A stretch of 10,329 nucleotides of DNA from Clostridiales bacterium (GTDB taxonomy: Bacteria > Bacillota > Clostridia > Peptostreptococcales > BM714), in NCBI GenBank assembly GCA_002869095.1, contig PKTO01000154.1, positions 1 to 10,329 of the forward strand. Reading direction: 5' to 3'. The stretch's first letter is position 1. Each line of letters opens with the position of its first letter. The position numbers were made by a program, and so were the translations under genes. Positions 1 through 6,626 of this stretch are shown piece after piece. The notes beneath the pieces were generated by a model, which had not been told where the DNA came from, did no database searches, and saw only the letters and a list, made by a program, of their open reading frames with translations.

Positions 1-2
1 CG

Positions 3-803
3 CGTCCGCAATCCGGATTGTCGCATGCTGAGGTTGTGTTCGAAATCCTTGCTGAAGGAAACATAACCAGATATATGGCCATTCTTCAAGAAGCGGATAT
101 GAACTCAATCGGACCTGTCAGAAGCGCGCGGCCGTATTTTATTGACAAAGCTTTGGAATTTGACGCATTGTATGTGCATGTTGGAGGCAGCCTGGCAGCG
201 CTTTCAGACATAGATGATTTCAATATGGCTGACATAGATGGGATGAACAGGGGGAAAGACACGTTTTGGAGAGTGAACCATAAAAAGATACCCCACAACA
301 TGTATACAAGCACCAAGGCTCTTCGGGCAGCGGCTGACAGGAGCGGCTACAGAACGGATTTCAATATCGGATTCGCATCTTTCAGCGAAGAGAATCAACC
401 TTTTGCCAACGCTGAAAATATTGAAAGCATAAGTTTCGGATTCAGCAGATACTACAATCCTTCGTTCATATACAACAAGGAAGATGAATTGTTTGAAAGG
501 TTTGTCAAAGGGGCCCCACAGCTTGAGGAGTTCAGTTCGGAGACCGTGGTTGCAAAAAACATAATCGTTTTGAAAATGAATACCAGGGTAATCGACAGTG
601 AGGGAAGGCTTGATATCGAAACGGTGGGCAAAGGATCCGGCTATTATATAACATCGGGTAAAAAAATCGACATTGAATGGGAAAAACAAGACAGGCGGGC
701 TGAAACCGTCTATACTGTGGACGGGGAAGAACTGTTGTTGAATCCTGGGAACACATGGATCGTAATTGTACCAATGAGTTTGGAAATTAAAATAACCAAT
801 TGA
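3..803 (+). CDS. DUF3048 (YerB-like) protein, 5' end missing
   Basis: The reading frame is open from the first bases of the window, so the gene is cut at its 5' end; 266 residues are visible. The first residues (RPQSGLSHAEVVFEILAEG) match the conserved early block of DUF3048/YerB proteins. The second block (IGPVRSARPYFID, then YVHVGGS) follows, and near the end is the family's NPGNTWIVIVP segment, so both DUF3048 halves are present. Family members are usually secreted lipoproteins of unknown function. The signal peptide and lipobox would lie upstream of the window, so export cannot be seen here. The TTG at position 18 is an internal codon, not the start. The TGA stop lies against the cdd ribosome site, which suggests co-transcription and possibly translational coupling. 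It is the only gene here that ends in TGA. The family call is confident; the function is unknown. Confidence 0.85.
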   Translation, partial: RPQSGLSHAEVVFEILAEGNITRYMAILQEADMNSIGPVRSARPYFIDKALEFDALYVHVGGSLAALSDIDDFNMADIDGMNRGKDTFWRVNHKKIPHNMYTSTKALRAAADRSGYRTDFNIGFASFSEENQPFANAENIESISFGFSRYYNPSFIYNKEDELFERFVKGAPQLEEFSSETVVAKNIIVLKMNTRVIDSEGRLDIETVGKGSGYYITSGKKIDIEWEKQDRRAETVYTVDGEELLLNPGNTWIVIVPMSLEIKITN

Positions 804-809
804 AGGGAG
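803..809 (+). promoter_or_regulatory. Ribosome binding site that fixes the cdd start
   Basis: AAGGGAG lies 8 nt before the TTG at 818. The two earlier in-frame candidates, TTG at 800 and GTG at 809, lie in front of or within this site and cannot use it. It overlaps the last base of the TGA stop of the DUF3048 gene. Confidence 0.75.
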
Positions 810-817
810 TGTGTGAA

Positions 818-1216
818 TTGGACCGAAACGAATGCAAAAGATTGATTGAAATGGCTATGGAGGCAAGGGAAGGCGCATATACGCCGTATTCGGACTTCAA
901 GGTGGGAGCTGCGGTTCTTGCAGACGACGGGGAAATTTTTACCGGCTGCAATATAGAAAACGCATCATACGGGGCGACGATTTGTGCGGAACGCACTGCC
1001 TTTGTAAAGGCCATAAGCAAGGGCCACAGAAGCTTTACAGCGTTGGCAGTCGTGGGTAAAAAAGATTCATATACTTATCCTTGCGGAATATGCAGACAAT
1101 TCATTATCGAATTCGGCAAAGATATAAAAATTATTGTCGCAAAGACACCTGAGGATTATAAAGTATTTGCAATAGAAGAGTTATTGCCGTACGGATTTAC
1201 AGGGGAGGACTTTTAG
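818..1216 (+). CDS. cdd: Cytidine deaminase
   Basis: Deaminates cytidine and deoxycytidine to uridine and deoxyuridine in pyrimidine salvage, in the cytoplasm. Starting at TTG 818 the protein has 132 residues, the normal length for the small tetrameric Cdd class. The substrate-binding block NIENASYGATIC is at about 45-56. The zinc site is Cys56-Ala-Glu58 (Glu58 being the catalytic acid/base) with Cys89 and Cys92 in PCGICRQ. Three Cys zinc ligands, rather than one His and two Cys, mark the homotetrameric type seen in Bacillus. The N-terminus (MDRNECKRLIEMA) then fits homologues without an extra extension. The TAG stop is 2 nt before era. The pairing with era is conserved in Firmicutes and probably reflects a shared transcript rather than a shared function. 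Confidence 0.95.
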   Translation: MDRNECKRLIEMAMEAREGAYTPYSDFKVGAAVLADDGEIFTGCNIENASYGATICAERTAFVKAISKGHRSFTALAVVGKKDSYTYPCGICRQFIIEFGKDIKIIVAKTPEDYKVFAIEELLPYGFTGEDF

Positions 1217-1218
1217 CA

Positions 1219-2115
1219 ATGGCAGCAACAAAATTCAAATCAGGGTTTGTGACTATAATAGGCCGCCCGAATGTGGGAAAGTCCACACTGGTAAATGCCT
1301 TGGTCGGAGAAAAAGTCGCAATAATATCAAACAAACCGCAAACGACAAGAAACAGAATAAGCGCGGTTTATACTGACAAGGAAAAGCAAATAGTCTTCAT
1401 AGACACTCCGGGAATTCACAAGCCCAAGAATAAACTGGGAGAATTCATGGTTCGTTCAGCAAAGACCACATACAACGAGGTGGACTTGATTTTACTGATG
1501 GTAGATGATTCAAAAAGCATAGGGCCGGGCGACATGCATATAATTGAATCCCTTAAAGACGTAAAAACACCATGCTTGCTGGTTGTCAACAAGCTTGACC
1601 TTATAACTCCACAGGAATTCAAGAAGCTTCATGAAAAATATGGGAAGATGGATATTTTCGACGAAATCATAGGAATATCGGCGAAGAATGAAATGAACCT
1701 GAAGCAATTGATAGATTCGATAGGCTCATACATGATGGAAGGCCCCAAGTATTTTCCGGAAGATATGGTTACCGACCAGCCTGAGAGATTCCTTGTTTCG
1801 GAGATAATAAGAGAAAAGCTGCTCAATATCCTTTATGACGAGGTTCCTCACGGAATTGCCGTTGGAATCGAAAAAATGGAGAAGAGAAAAGATGCCGAAA
1901 TAACAGATGTATACGCGACTATATATTGCGAAAAAAAATCACACAAGGGAATAATAATCGGAAAGAACGGCAAAGTACTGAAAAGGGTTGGAATAGAAGC
2001 CCGAAAGGAAATTGAAAATTTATTGGGAAACAAAGTCTTCCTGGAGATATGGGTCAAGATAAAGGAAGAGTGGAGGGACAGGGACAGCCTGCTTAATCAA
2101 TTCGGATACAGATAA
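1219..2115 (+). CDS. era: GTPase Era
   Basis: An essential GTPase that binds the 3' end of 16S rRNA and helps 30S subunit maturation. It has 298 residues, the usual Era length. GTPase motifs appear in order: G1 GRPNVGKS at 15-22, the G2 threonine near 42-43, G3 DTPG at 62-65, G4 NKLD at 124-127 and G5 SAK at 154-156. The C-terminal KH RNA-binding domain spans about 200-285 and carries the GIIIGKNG loop at 244-251, followed by the KRVGIEARKEIE helix. The ATG at 1219 has an AGGGGAGG site ending 10 nt upstream, inside the end of cdd. No motif is degraded. It is followed after 14 nt by mgtE, instead of directly by recO as in Bacillus. Confidence 0.98.
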   Translation: MAATKFKSGFVTIIGRPNVGKSTLVNALVGEKVAIISNKPQTTRNRISAVYTDKEKQIVFIDTPGIHKPKNKLGEFMVRSAKTTYNEVDLILLMVDDSKSIGPGDMHIIESLKDVKTPCLLVVNKLDLITPQEFKKLHEKYGKMDIFDEIIGISAKNEMNLKQLIDSIGSYMMEGPKYFPEDMVTDQPERFLVSEIIREKLLNILYDEVPHGIAVGIEKMEKRKDAEITDVYATIYCEKKSHKGIIIGKNGKVLKRVGIEARKEIENLLGNKVFLEIWVKIKEEWRDRDSLLNQFGYR

Positions 2116-2124
2116 AGGAGGTGA
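2115..2124 (+). promoter_or_regulatory. Strong ribosome binding site that fixes the mgtE start
   Basis: AAGGAGGTGA is a near-perfect match to the 16S rRNA tail. The GTG at 2121 lies inside it, so that codon cannot be the start. The TTG at 2130, 8 nt after GGAGG, is in frame and correctly spaced. Confidence 0.8.
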
Positions 2125-2129
2125 AGCAA

Positions 2130-3503
2130 TTGGACGATGCATTGGAAATGGAAATATTGAAAATCACTGAAAAACTGGATCAAAACAAGTTTGTTGAATT
2201 GAACGAATATCTGGAAGACATGCATTCCGCAGACATAGTTGAAATAATAATGGAGCTTGAAGAGGAAAATCGAAAGAAACTCATAAGCGTTTTGTCATGG
2301 GATAAAATAAGCGATGTTTTCGAAGAAGTCGAGACTCCCGTTTTTATCAGTTTGTTAAGCGCATTCACCAAAGACCAAAAGCGTATGATTCTTGAAGAAA
2401 TGGGGCAGGACGATGTAGTCGACCTCATTGCTTCACTTGATGACGACAAACAAAAGGAGCTCCTCTCACTGTTGAATCGTGAAGAGGCTTCCGAGCTCAA
2501 GGAATTGCTTGTTTACGACGAAGATACCGCCGGCGGTATCATGACAAAGGATTACATAACGGTAAAAAAGGACATTACCGTCTATCAGGCAATTGAAGAA
2601 GTAAGGGTGCAGGCATCCGAAGCGGAAACCGTTTACTATGTATATGTTGTTGACCATATGCAACGGCTGGTAGGGGTTCTTTCACTCAGAGAATTGATTG
2701 TGACAAAAGCGAACAAAATCGTTGAAGAAATAATGAAGGAGCAGGTAATACAGGTAAACGTCGGAACGGACCAGGAAGAAGTAGCGAGAATGGTTGCCAA
2801 ATACAACTTGATTGCCATTCCTGTCGTTGAAAACAATGGAATAATAAAAGGGATAATCACAGTCGACGATATAATCGACGTCATAGAGGAAGAAGCGACT
2901 GAGGATATTTACAAGTTTGCCGGAACGACCGAAGGCGAATACAAGATTGAAGACTCTTTCCAAAAAAGGATAGGCGCATCTGTCAGTTCAAGATTGCCTT
3001 GGCTTATAGTGACGGTATTCTGAGGATTGTTGTCGGCAAAAATAATTGGAGGGTTTGAAGCCACCCTAAACAGCAATACAACAATAGCGTATTTCATACC
3101 TTTGCTTGCAGGCATGGGGGGGAATGTGGGAACCCAATCGTCTACGCTTACCGTAAGGGGGATAGCAACTGGTCAAATAGACAGCAAGGAAGTTTTGAAG
3201 ATAGTCTTGCATGAATTCTCGGTCGGTTTTTCGGTAGGATTGATATGCAGCCTGCTGGTTGCTTTCATGACATTTGTTCTAAACGGAGAGATGGTTCTGA
3301 GCTTGATTGTAGGAGTTGCGATGTGGGCAAATATGATTACCGCCGCAACAATAGGCACACTGGTCCCATTGATTTTCAAAAGAGTTGGAGTTGATCCGGC
3401 AGTTGCATCAGCACCCTTTATTTCAACCACAATAGACATTACCGGAATTTCAATATACTTTACACTGACTACAATTCTGATGAGCCAATTTAACCTGTTT
3501 TAA
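2130..3503 (+). pseudogene. mgtE: Magnesium transporter MgtE, interrupted by an in-frame TGA
   Basis: MgtE is a homodimeric Mg2+ channel of the inner membrane whose cytoplasmic N and CBS domains close the pore when Mg2+ is plentiful. Read through the TGA, the frame gives 457 codons, normal for the family. It contains an MgtE N domain (about 1-130), the DTAGGIMT motif (132-139), two CBS domains (about 137-255), the connecting helix, then the channel domain. The channel domain has AGMGGNVGTQS at about 327-337 and the DPAVASAPF...TTIDITG block, in which Asp436 matches the pore aspartate of Thermus MgtE. The TGA is codon 298 (3021-3023), in the first membrane helix. Alignment by eye to other MgtE proteins places Gly (GGA) there, so one G-to-T change explains it, with no frameshift. 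As read, the product is a 297-residue soluble sensor. The rest (3027-3503) lacks a convincing start; GAGG at 3022-3025 before TTG codons at 3027 and 3030 is too close to be a normal site. A true nonsense mutation, a sequence error, or recoding are all possible; the first two are likeliest. Confidence 0.85.
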
Positions 3504-3517
3504 GGGATGAGGCTGAA

Positions 3518-4270
3518 ATGTTCATAAAAACCGAAGCAATAGTGCTTAGAAAAACATTCTATAACGATTCAGACGCCATATTGACTCTGTTTTCCAAAAA
3601 AATGGGCAAAATCAGTGCTTATGCAAGGGGCGCGAGAAAGCCGAGGACAATGATTTCATCAGTTGCGCATCCTTTCATATACGGGGAATTTGTTTTGAGG
3701 GGAAAACCGGACATATACAGCATTTCTTCCGCCGAAATAATAGATTCAAATTATTCAATCAGGGAGGATCTGAAAAAATTGTCGTATGCATCATATTTTT
3801 TGGAACTGTGCAGGTCTTCAATACATGAGGGAATGACGAACAACAGACTCTTTTCTCTGACTGTGGAGACATTGGAAAAGATGAATCATGAAGGCTGTGA
3901 CCTGGACAAAATCAAGCTTGCATACGAAATTAAACTGCTGAATTTTTCGGGATTGAAACCGGAAGTTTCAAAGTGCCTTAAATGTGGAATAAATAACATA
4001 GAGGCATTGACTGTTTTCAGTATCGCGGACGGAGGAGTCATTTGCAGAGACTGCGCTGACGAGCGGCAGAAGCAAGGAGGTATTGCTGTCAGCAAGCAGT
4101 TCATACATTTGATCAGATACATCAGTGAAAAAGATGTCGATGTCATTTGCAGAACTAAAATCAATGCAGGAATGGTCAGGCACTTGGATAAAATATTCGA
4201 ATTGTATATAAAATACCATATGGATATAAAATCCTTCAAGAGTCTGGATTTCCTAAAAACAATCCAATAA
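3518..4270 (+). CDS. recO: DNA repair protein RecO
   Basis: A recombination mediator that, with RecR, loads RecA on SSB-coated single-stranded DNA in the RecFOR pathway. The 250 residues match the usual length. An N-terminal OB fold (about 1-80) contains the typical TEAIVLRKTFYNDSDAILTLF opening, then GKISAYARGARK. The rest is a helical domain with a four-cysteine zinc finger: Cys153 and Cys156, then Cys176 and Cys179. The start is ATG 3518, preceded by GGGATGAGG, a weaker and more spread-out ribosome site than those of its neighbours. It begins 14 nt after the end of mgtE. The link to era is conserved in Firmicutes, so mgtE looks like an insertion into the era-recO pair. Confidence 0.95.
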   Translation: MFIKTEAIVLRKTFYNDSDAILTLFSKKMGKISAYARGARKPRTMISSVAHPFIYGEFVLRGKPDIYSISSAEIIDSNYSIREDLKKLSYASYFLELCRSSIHEGMTNNRLFSLTVETLEKMNHEGCDLDKIKLAYEIKLLNFSGLKPEVSKCLKCGINNIEALTVFSIADGGVICRDCADERQKQGGIAVSKQFIHLIRYISEKDVDVICRTKINAGMVRHLDKIFELYIKYHMDIKSFKSLDFLKTIQ

Positions 4271-4283
4271 AGGAGGCTTTAAA

Positions 4284-4853
4284 ATGTCATTTACGATTGA
4301 AAATGTGGACGAGGTCATACAGAGGACCGGAGCGACCTACAAGGAAGCAAAAGAAGCGCTTGAAGCGGCTGAGGGAGATGTTCTCGAAGCGATAATAAAA
4401 GTGGAGGAAGGAAGAAAGAAAAAAACCGGCAATACAGCAAAGGAAAAGGGGAATGAAGTAGTCGACAAACTCAAGGAATTAGTCAAAAAAGGAAATGTGA
4501 CAAGAATAATGCTCAAAAAAGAAGACCGCCTGATACTTGACATACCGGTAACTGCGGGAGCTGTCGGAGCGATTGTATTCGCGCCTGCAACTGTAGCGGC
4601 AATAATAGTGTCTTTGGCAACCGGTTGCAAGATAGAAATTCAAAAGGAAAGCGGAGAAATAATCGATGTAAACGACGTGACCGAAGAAAAGATGGAAAAG
4701 GTCATAGAGATGGCCGAGGAATTCGGCGAATCGGCAAAGGAAAAAGCTGCCGAAGCAAAAGAAAAAGCGAGTGAAGCAAAAGAAAAAGCCGTTGAAAAAG
4801 CTGCTGAAGTGAAAGGAAAAATGACCAAGAAAGCGGAAGATGAAAAAGAATAG
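4284..4853 (+). CDS. UBA-like and DUF4342 domain protein with charged heptad-repeat tail
   Basis: Function unknown. The protein has 189 residues and three visible parts. Residues 1-42 resemble the UBA-like helical module seen at the N-terminus of elongation factor Ts and related proteins (IQRTGATYKEAKEALE, then GDVLEAI). Residues about 60-122 match DUF4342: LVKKGNVTRI, then a hydrophobic stretch (about 87-113, IPVTAGAVGAIVFAPATVAA) ending in LATGCKIEIQ. This stretch could sit in a membrane, though the family is often annotated as soluble. Residues 132-189 are almost all Lys, Glu and Ala, with the heptad AKEKAxE repeated three times (151-171), as in amphipathic LEA-like helices. The start is ATG 4284, with AGGAGG 7 nt upstream. 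It is the last gene of the upstream operon. No clear terminator follows it. Confidence 0.8.
   Translation: MSFTIENVDEVIQRTGATYKEAKEALEAAEGDVLEAIIKVEEGRKKKTGNTAKEKGNEVVDKLKELVKKGNVTRIMLKKEDRLILDIPVTAGAVGAIVFAPATVAAIIVSLATGCKIEIQKESGEIIDVNDVTEEKMEKVIEMAEEFGESAKEKAAEAKEKASEAKEKAVEKAAEVKGKMTKKAEDEKE
4734..4796 (+). repeat. Three 21-nt tandem repeats encoding AKEKAxE
   Basis: Copies at 4734-4754, 4755-4775 and 4776-4796 each encode seven residues, Ala-Lys-Glu-Lys-Ala-x-Glu. A diverged fourth unit (KAAEVKG) follows. The first half of each unit is nearly identical at the DNA level, which suggests expansion by slippage or unequal exchange, with the repeat phase kept by helix periodicity. Confidence 0.75.
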
Positions 4854-4870
4854 TGTTTCCGGAAAACATA

Positions 4871-4899
4871 TTTACAAAATCTTTTCATTGTGGTAAGAT
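4871..4899 (+). promoter_or_regulatory. Predicted sigma-A promoter of glyS
   Basis: TTTACA at 4871-4876 and TAAGAT at 4894-4899 are separated by exactly 17 nt. Transcription would start near 4905-4907, about 13 nt before the base of the T-box stem I. The position between the upstream operon and the T-box leader supports the call. Confidence 0.65.
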
Positions 4900-4918
4900 T
4901 CATCTAAATGAATAGCAT

Positions 4919-5112
4919 GTGCGATGAAGAAGAGGTCCTTGATGAAAGAATCAAAGAGAGCCGGTGGCGCTGAGAACCGGTATTCGAAATTAAAGGATGG
5001 AGCTTTCGAGCACTTTAAAAGAAGTGGGCATAAAATATGCCAAAAAGGGTGGAACCGCGGAATGACTTTCGTCCCTTGCCAAGAGCAAGGGACGGGAGTT
5101 TTTTATTTTTTA
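4919..5112 (+). ncRNA. T-box riboswitch, glycine-specific, controlling glyS
   Basis: A leader RNA that senses uncharged tRNA-Gly and allows transcription into glyS. The hallmark T-box sequence AGGGTGGAACCGCGG is at 5046-5060. Its UGGA (5050-5053) can pair with the UCCA 3' end of tRNA-Gly, whose discriminator base is U in bacteria. Stem I closes with GTGC 4919-4922 against GCAC 5010-5013, with a GATGA kink-turn element beside it. TCCTT 4936-4940 pairs with AAGGA 4993-4997. The terminal hairpin is CCGGT 4961-4965 with ACCGG 4976-4980, next to the AGAGAG element. The internal loop between these helices holds GGA at 4999-5001, the candidate Gly specifier codon. A stem III hairpin is GGCATA 5027-5032 with TATGCC 5036-5041. 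In the antiterminator, AAGGG 5045-5049 pairs with CCCTT 5073-5077. The specifier assignment is my reading; a second GGA at 4995-4997 is an alternative. Confidence 0.93.
5070..5112 (+). terminator. T-box-controlled intrinsic terminator before glyS
   Basis: CGTCCCTTG (5070-5078) and CAAGGGACG (5086-5094) form a perfect 9-bp stem around a 7-nt loop. A run of T broken by one A begins at 5099. The CCCTT of the left arm is also needed for the antiterminator, so the two structures exclude each other, as expected for a T-box. Confidence 0.93.
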
Positions 5113-5123
5113 AGGAGGAGAAA

Positions 5124-6521
5124 ATGGCTAAAAACGAAAAAAGCAAAATGGAAAAACTTGTGGCTTTGTCAAAGTCAAGGGGATTTATTTTCCCGGGATC
5201 GGAGATTTACGGCGGATTGGCCAACACATGGGATTATGGACCGTTGGGGGTTGAATTCAAGAACAATGTCAAAAAAGCTTGGTGGAAAAAATTCATTCAA
5301 GAGTCGCCCTACAATGTGGGAGTGGATGCGGCGATACTGATGAATCCGCAGACTTGGGTTGCTTCAGGACATGTTGGAGGCTTCAACGACCCGCTTATGG
5401 ACTGCAAGAATTGTAAATCGAGATTCAGGGCGGACAAGCTCATAGAGGACCATATTGCAGAAACTGGAAAAGAGCCTGAAATTGTCGATGGATGGGGAAA
5501 AAGCAAAATGGAGGATTTCATACGCGATGAGGGTGTAAAGTGTCCCGAATGCGGAAGCTGCGATTTCACGGAAATCCGCCAATTCAATCTTATGTTCAAG
5601 ACATTCCAGGGAGTTGTCGAGGATTCGATGGCAGAAATATATCTACGTCCTGAAACGGCACAAGGCATTTTTGTGAATTTTAGGAGCATTCAAAGAAGTT
5701 CAAGAAAAAAAATACCGTTTGGAATTGGCCAGATAGGCAAGTCTTTCAGAAACGAAATAACCCCGGGCAACTATACTTTCAGAACAAGGGAATTTGAACA
5801 GATGGAGCTTGAATTCTTCTGTGCCCCGGGAGATGATTTGAAATGGTTTGATTATTGGAAGGAATACTGCAAGAATTGGCTCAAGATGCTTGGCATGGAC
5901 ATGGAAAACATAAGGCTGAGGGACCATGAGAAAGAAGAACTGTCTCATTACAGCAATGCAACTACGGATTTTGAATACAGGTTCCCGTTCGGATGGGGAG
6001 AGCTTTGGGGCATTGCCGACAGGACGGATTATGATCTCAAGCAGCATATAGAACATTCGGGTGTCGATATGAGATATCAGGATCCGGTTACAAACGAAAA
6101 ATACATTCCATATTGCATAGAGCCTTCTTTGGGAGCCGACCGTGTGGCTTTGGCATTCCTGTTGGATGCATACAACGAGGAGCAATTGGAAGATGGAAGC
6201 GAGCGTGTTGTAATGAAACTGCATCCCTTCCTGTCTCCGTTCAAGGCGGCAATCTTCCCGCTATCAAAAAAACTGAGTGAAGAGGCGGAAAAGGTATACA
6301 GCGAACTTTCAAAATACCACAATGTAGACTATGATGAATCCGGAAGCATAGGAAAGAGATACAGGAGGCACGATGAAATCGTAACGCCTTATTGCATAAC
6401 GGTGGATTTTGATACGATTGAAGACAATTCGGTGACTGTAAGGGACAGGGATACAATGGTTCAGACGAGGATGTCGATTGACGAATTGAAACAATTTTTA
6501 AACGACAAGACAATGTTCTAA
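5124..6521 (+). CDS. glyS: Glycyl-tRNA synthetase, single-chain dimeric type
   Basis: Charges tRNA-Gly with glycine using ATP. At 465 residues it is the eukaryote-like alpha2 class II enzyme (often named glyS or glyQS), not the two-subunit GlyQ plus GlyS form found in Bacillus. Visible elements: the N-terminal [14 protein letters not shown] and DYGPLG of motif 1 (about 18-45); a zinc-like insertion with Cys94 and Cys97, then Cys140 and Cys143; RPETAQG at 175-181; motif 2 FRNEITP with [11 protein letters not shown] (208-232); motif 3 EPSLGADR (333-340). The anticodon-binding domain runs from about 370. The start is ATG 5124, with AAGGAGGAG just upstream. The open frame extends back to 5037 but only through T-box RNA. 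A strong terminator follows, so this is a single-gene unit under T-box control. Confidence 0.97.
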   Translation: MAKNEKSKMEKLVALSKSRGFIFPGSEIYGGLANTWDYGPLGVEFKNNVKKAWWKKFIQESPYNVGVDAAILMNPQTWVASGHVGGFNDPLMDCKNCKSRFRADKLIEDHIAETGKEPEIVDGWGKSKMEDFIRDEGVKCPECGSCDFTEIRQFNLMFKTFQGVVEDSMAEIYLRPETAQGIFVNFRSIQRSSRKKIPFGIGQIGKSFRNEITPGNYTFRTREFEQMELEFFCAPGDDLKWFDYWKEYCKNWLKMLGMDMENIRLRDHEKEELSHYSNATTDFEYRFPFGWGELWGIADRTDYDLKQHIEHSGVDMRYQDPVTNEKYIPYCIEPSLGADRVALAFLLDAYNEEQLEDGSERVVMKLHPFLSPFKAAIFPLSKKLSEEAEKVYSELSKYHNVDYDESGSIGKRYRRHDEIVTPYCITVDFDTIEDNSVTVRDRDTMVQTRMSIDELKQFLNDKTMF

Positions 6522-6550
6522 AAAAACAGGCCTTTTGGCCTGTTTTTTTT
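6521..6550 (+). terminator. Intrinsic terminator after glyS
   Basis: AAAAAACAGGCC (6521-6532), loop TTTT, GGCCTGTTTTTT (6537-6548): a 12-bp stem with a GC-rich top, followed by more T. It starts inside the glyS stop codon. The A-rich left arm makes it possibly bidirectional. Confidence 0.93.
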
Positions 6551-6572
6551 AGAAAAATAGATATACTACAAC

Positions 6573-6592
6573 GTTATTTCTGTTATAATAAC
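6573..6592 (+). promoter_or_regulatory. Promoter -10 region overlapped by an inverted repeat, upstream of the ccpN-like gene
   Basis: TATAAT at 6584-6589 is a perfect -10 box. The -35 region 17 nt upstream (ATATAC, 6561-6566) is poor, suggesting a weak or activator-dependent promoter. GTTATT (6573-6578) and AATAAC (6587-6592) form a perfect 6-bp inverted repeat with an 8-nt spacer that covers the -10 box. As I remember the B. subtilis CcpN motif (TRTGHYATAYW), TCTGTTATAAT at 6579-6589 agrees at 9 of 11 positions. That makes this a candidate operator, possibly for autoregulation; this part is inference. Confidence 0.5.
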
Positions 6593-6617
6593 AAATAGTG
6601 TAGCATATAAAGCCGAA

Positions 6618-6626
6618 AGAGGTGAT
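6618..6626 (+). promoter_or_regulatory. Ribosome binding site of the ccpN-like gene, start ambiguous
   Basis: AGAGGTGAT matches the extended anti-Shine-Dalgarno well. The in-frame GTG at 6622 lies inside it. The codon at the best distance (6631) is ATC, a non-standard start. Confidence 0.55.

Noticed and set aside
204..689. 161-codon open frame on the - strand within the DUF3048 gene
   Set aside because: Antisense to a clear conserved gene, with no recognisable motifs or ribosome site.
3021..3023. Alternative genetic code with UGA as Gly or Trp
   Set aside because: UGA ends the DUF3048 gene at the expected place, and no other coding region in the window has an internal TGA.
4734..4796. CRISPR-like array
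   Set aside because: The 21-nt units are directly adjacent with no spacers and keep a coding heptad, so this is a protein repeat.
4854..4869. TGTTTCCGGAAAACA as a terminator for the upstream operon
   Set aside because: An imperfect palindrome with almost no loop and no T-run after it. It is not convincing as an intrinsic terminator.
5037..5123. N-terminal extension of glyS
   Set aside because: The extra codons lie in the T-box antiterminator and terminator. ATG 5124 has a strong ribosome site and gives the usual N-terminus.
4924..5340. 138-codon open frame across the T-box and the glyS start
   Set aside because: It crosses the T-box RNA and its terminator, overlaps glyS in another frame and has no recognisable family. 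It is a chance frame.
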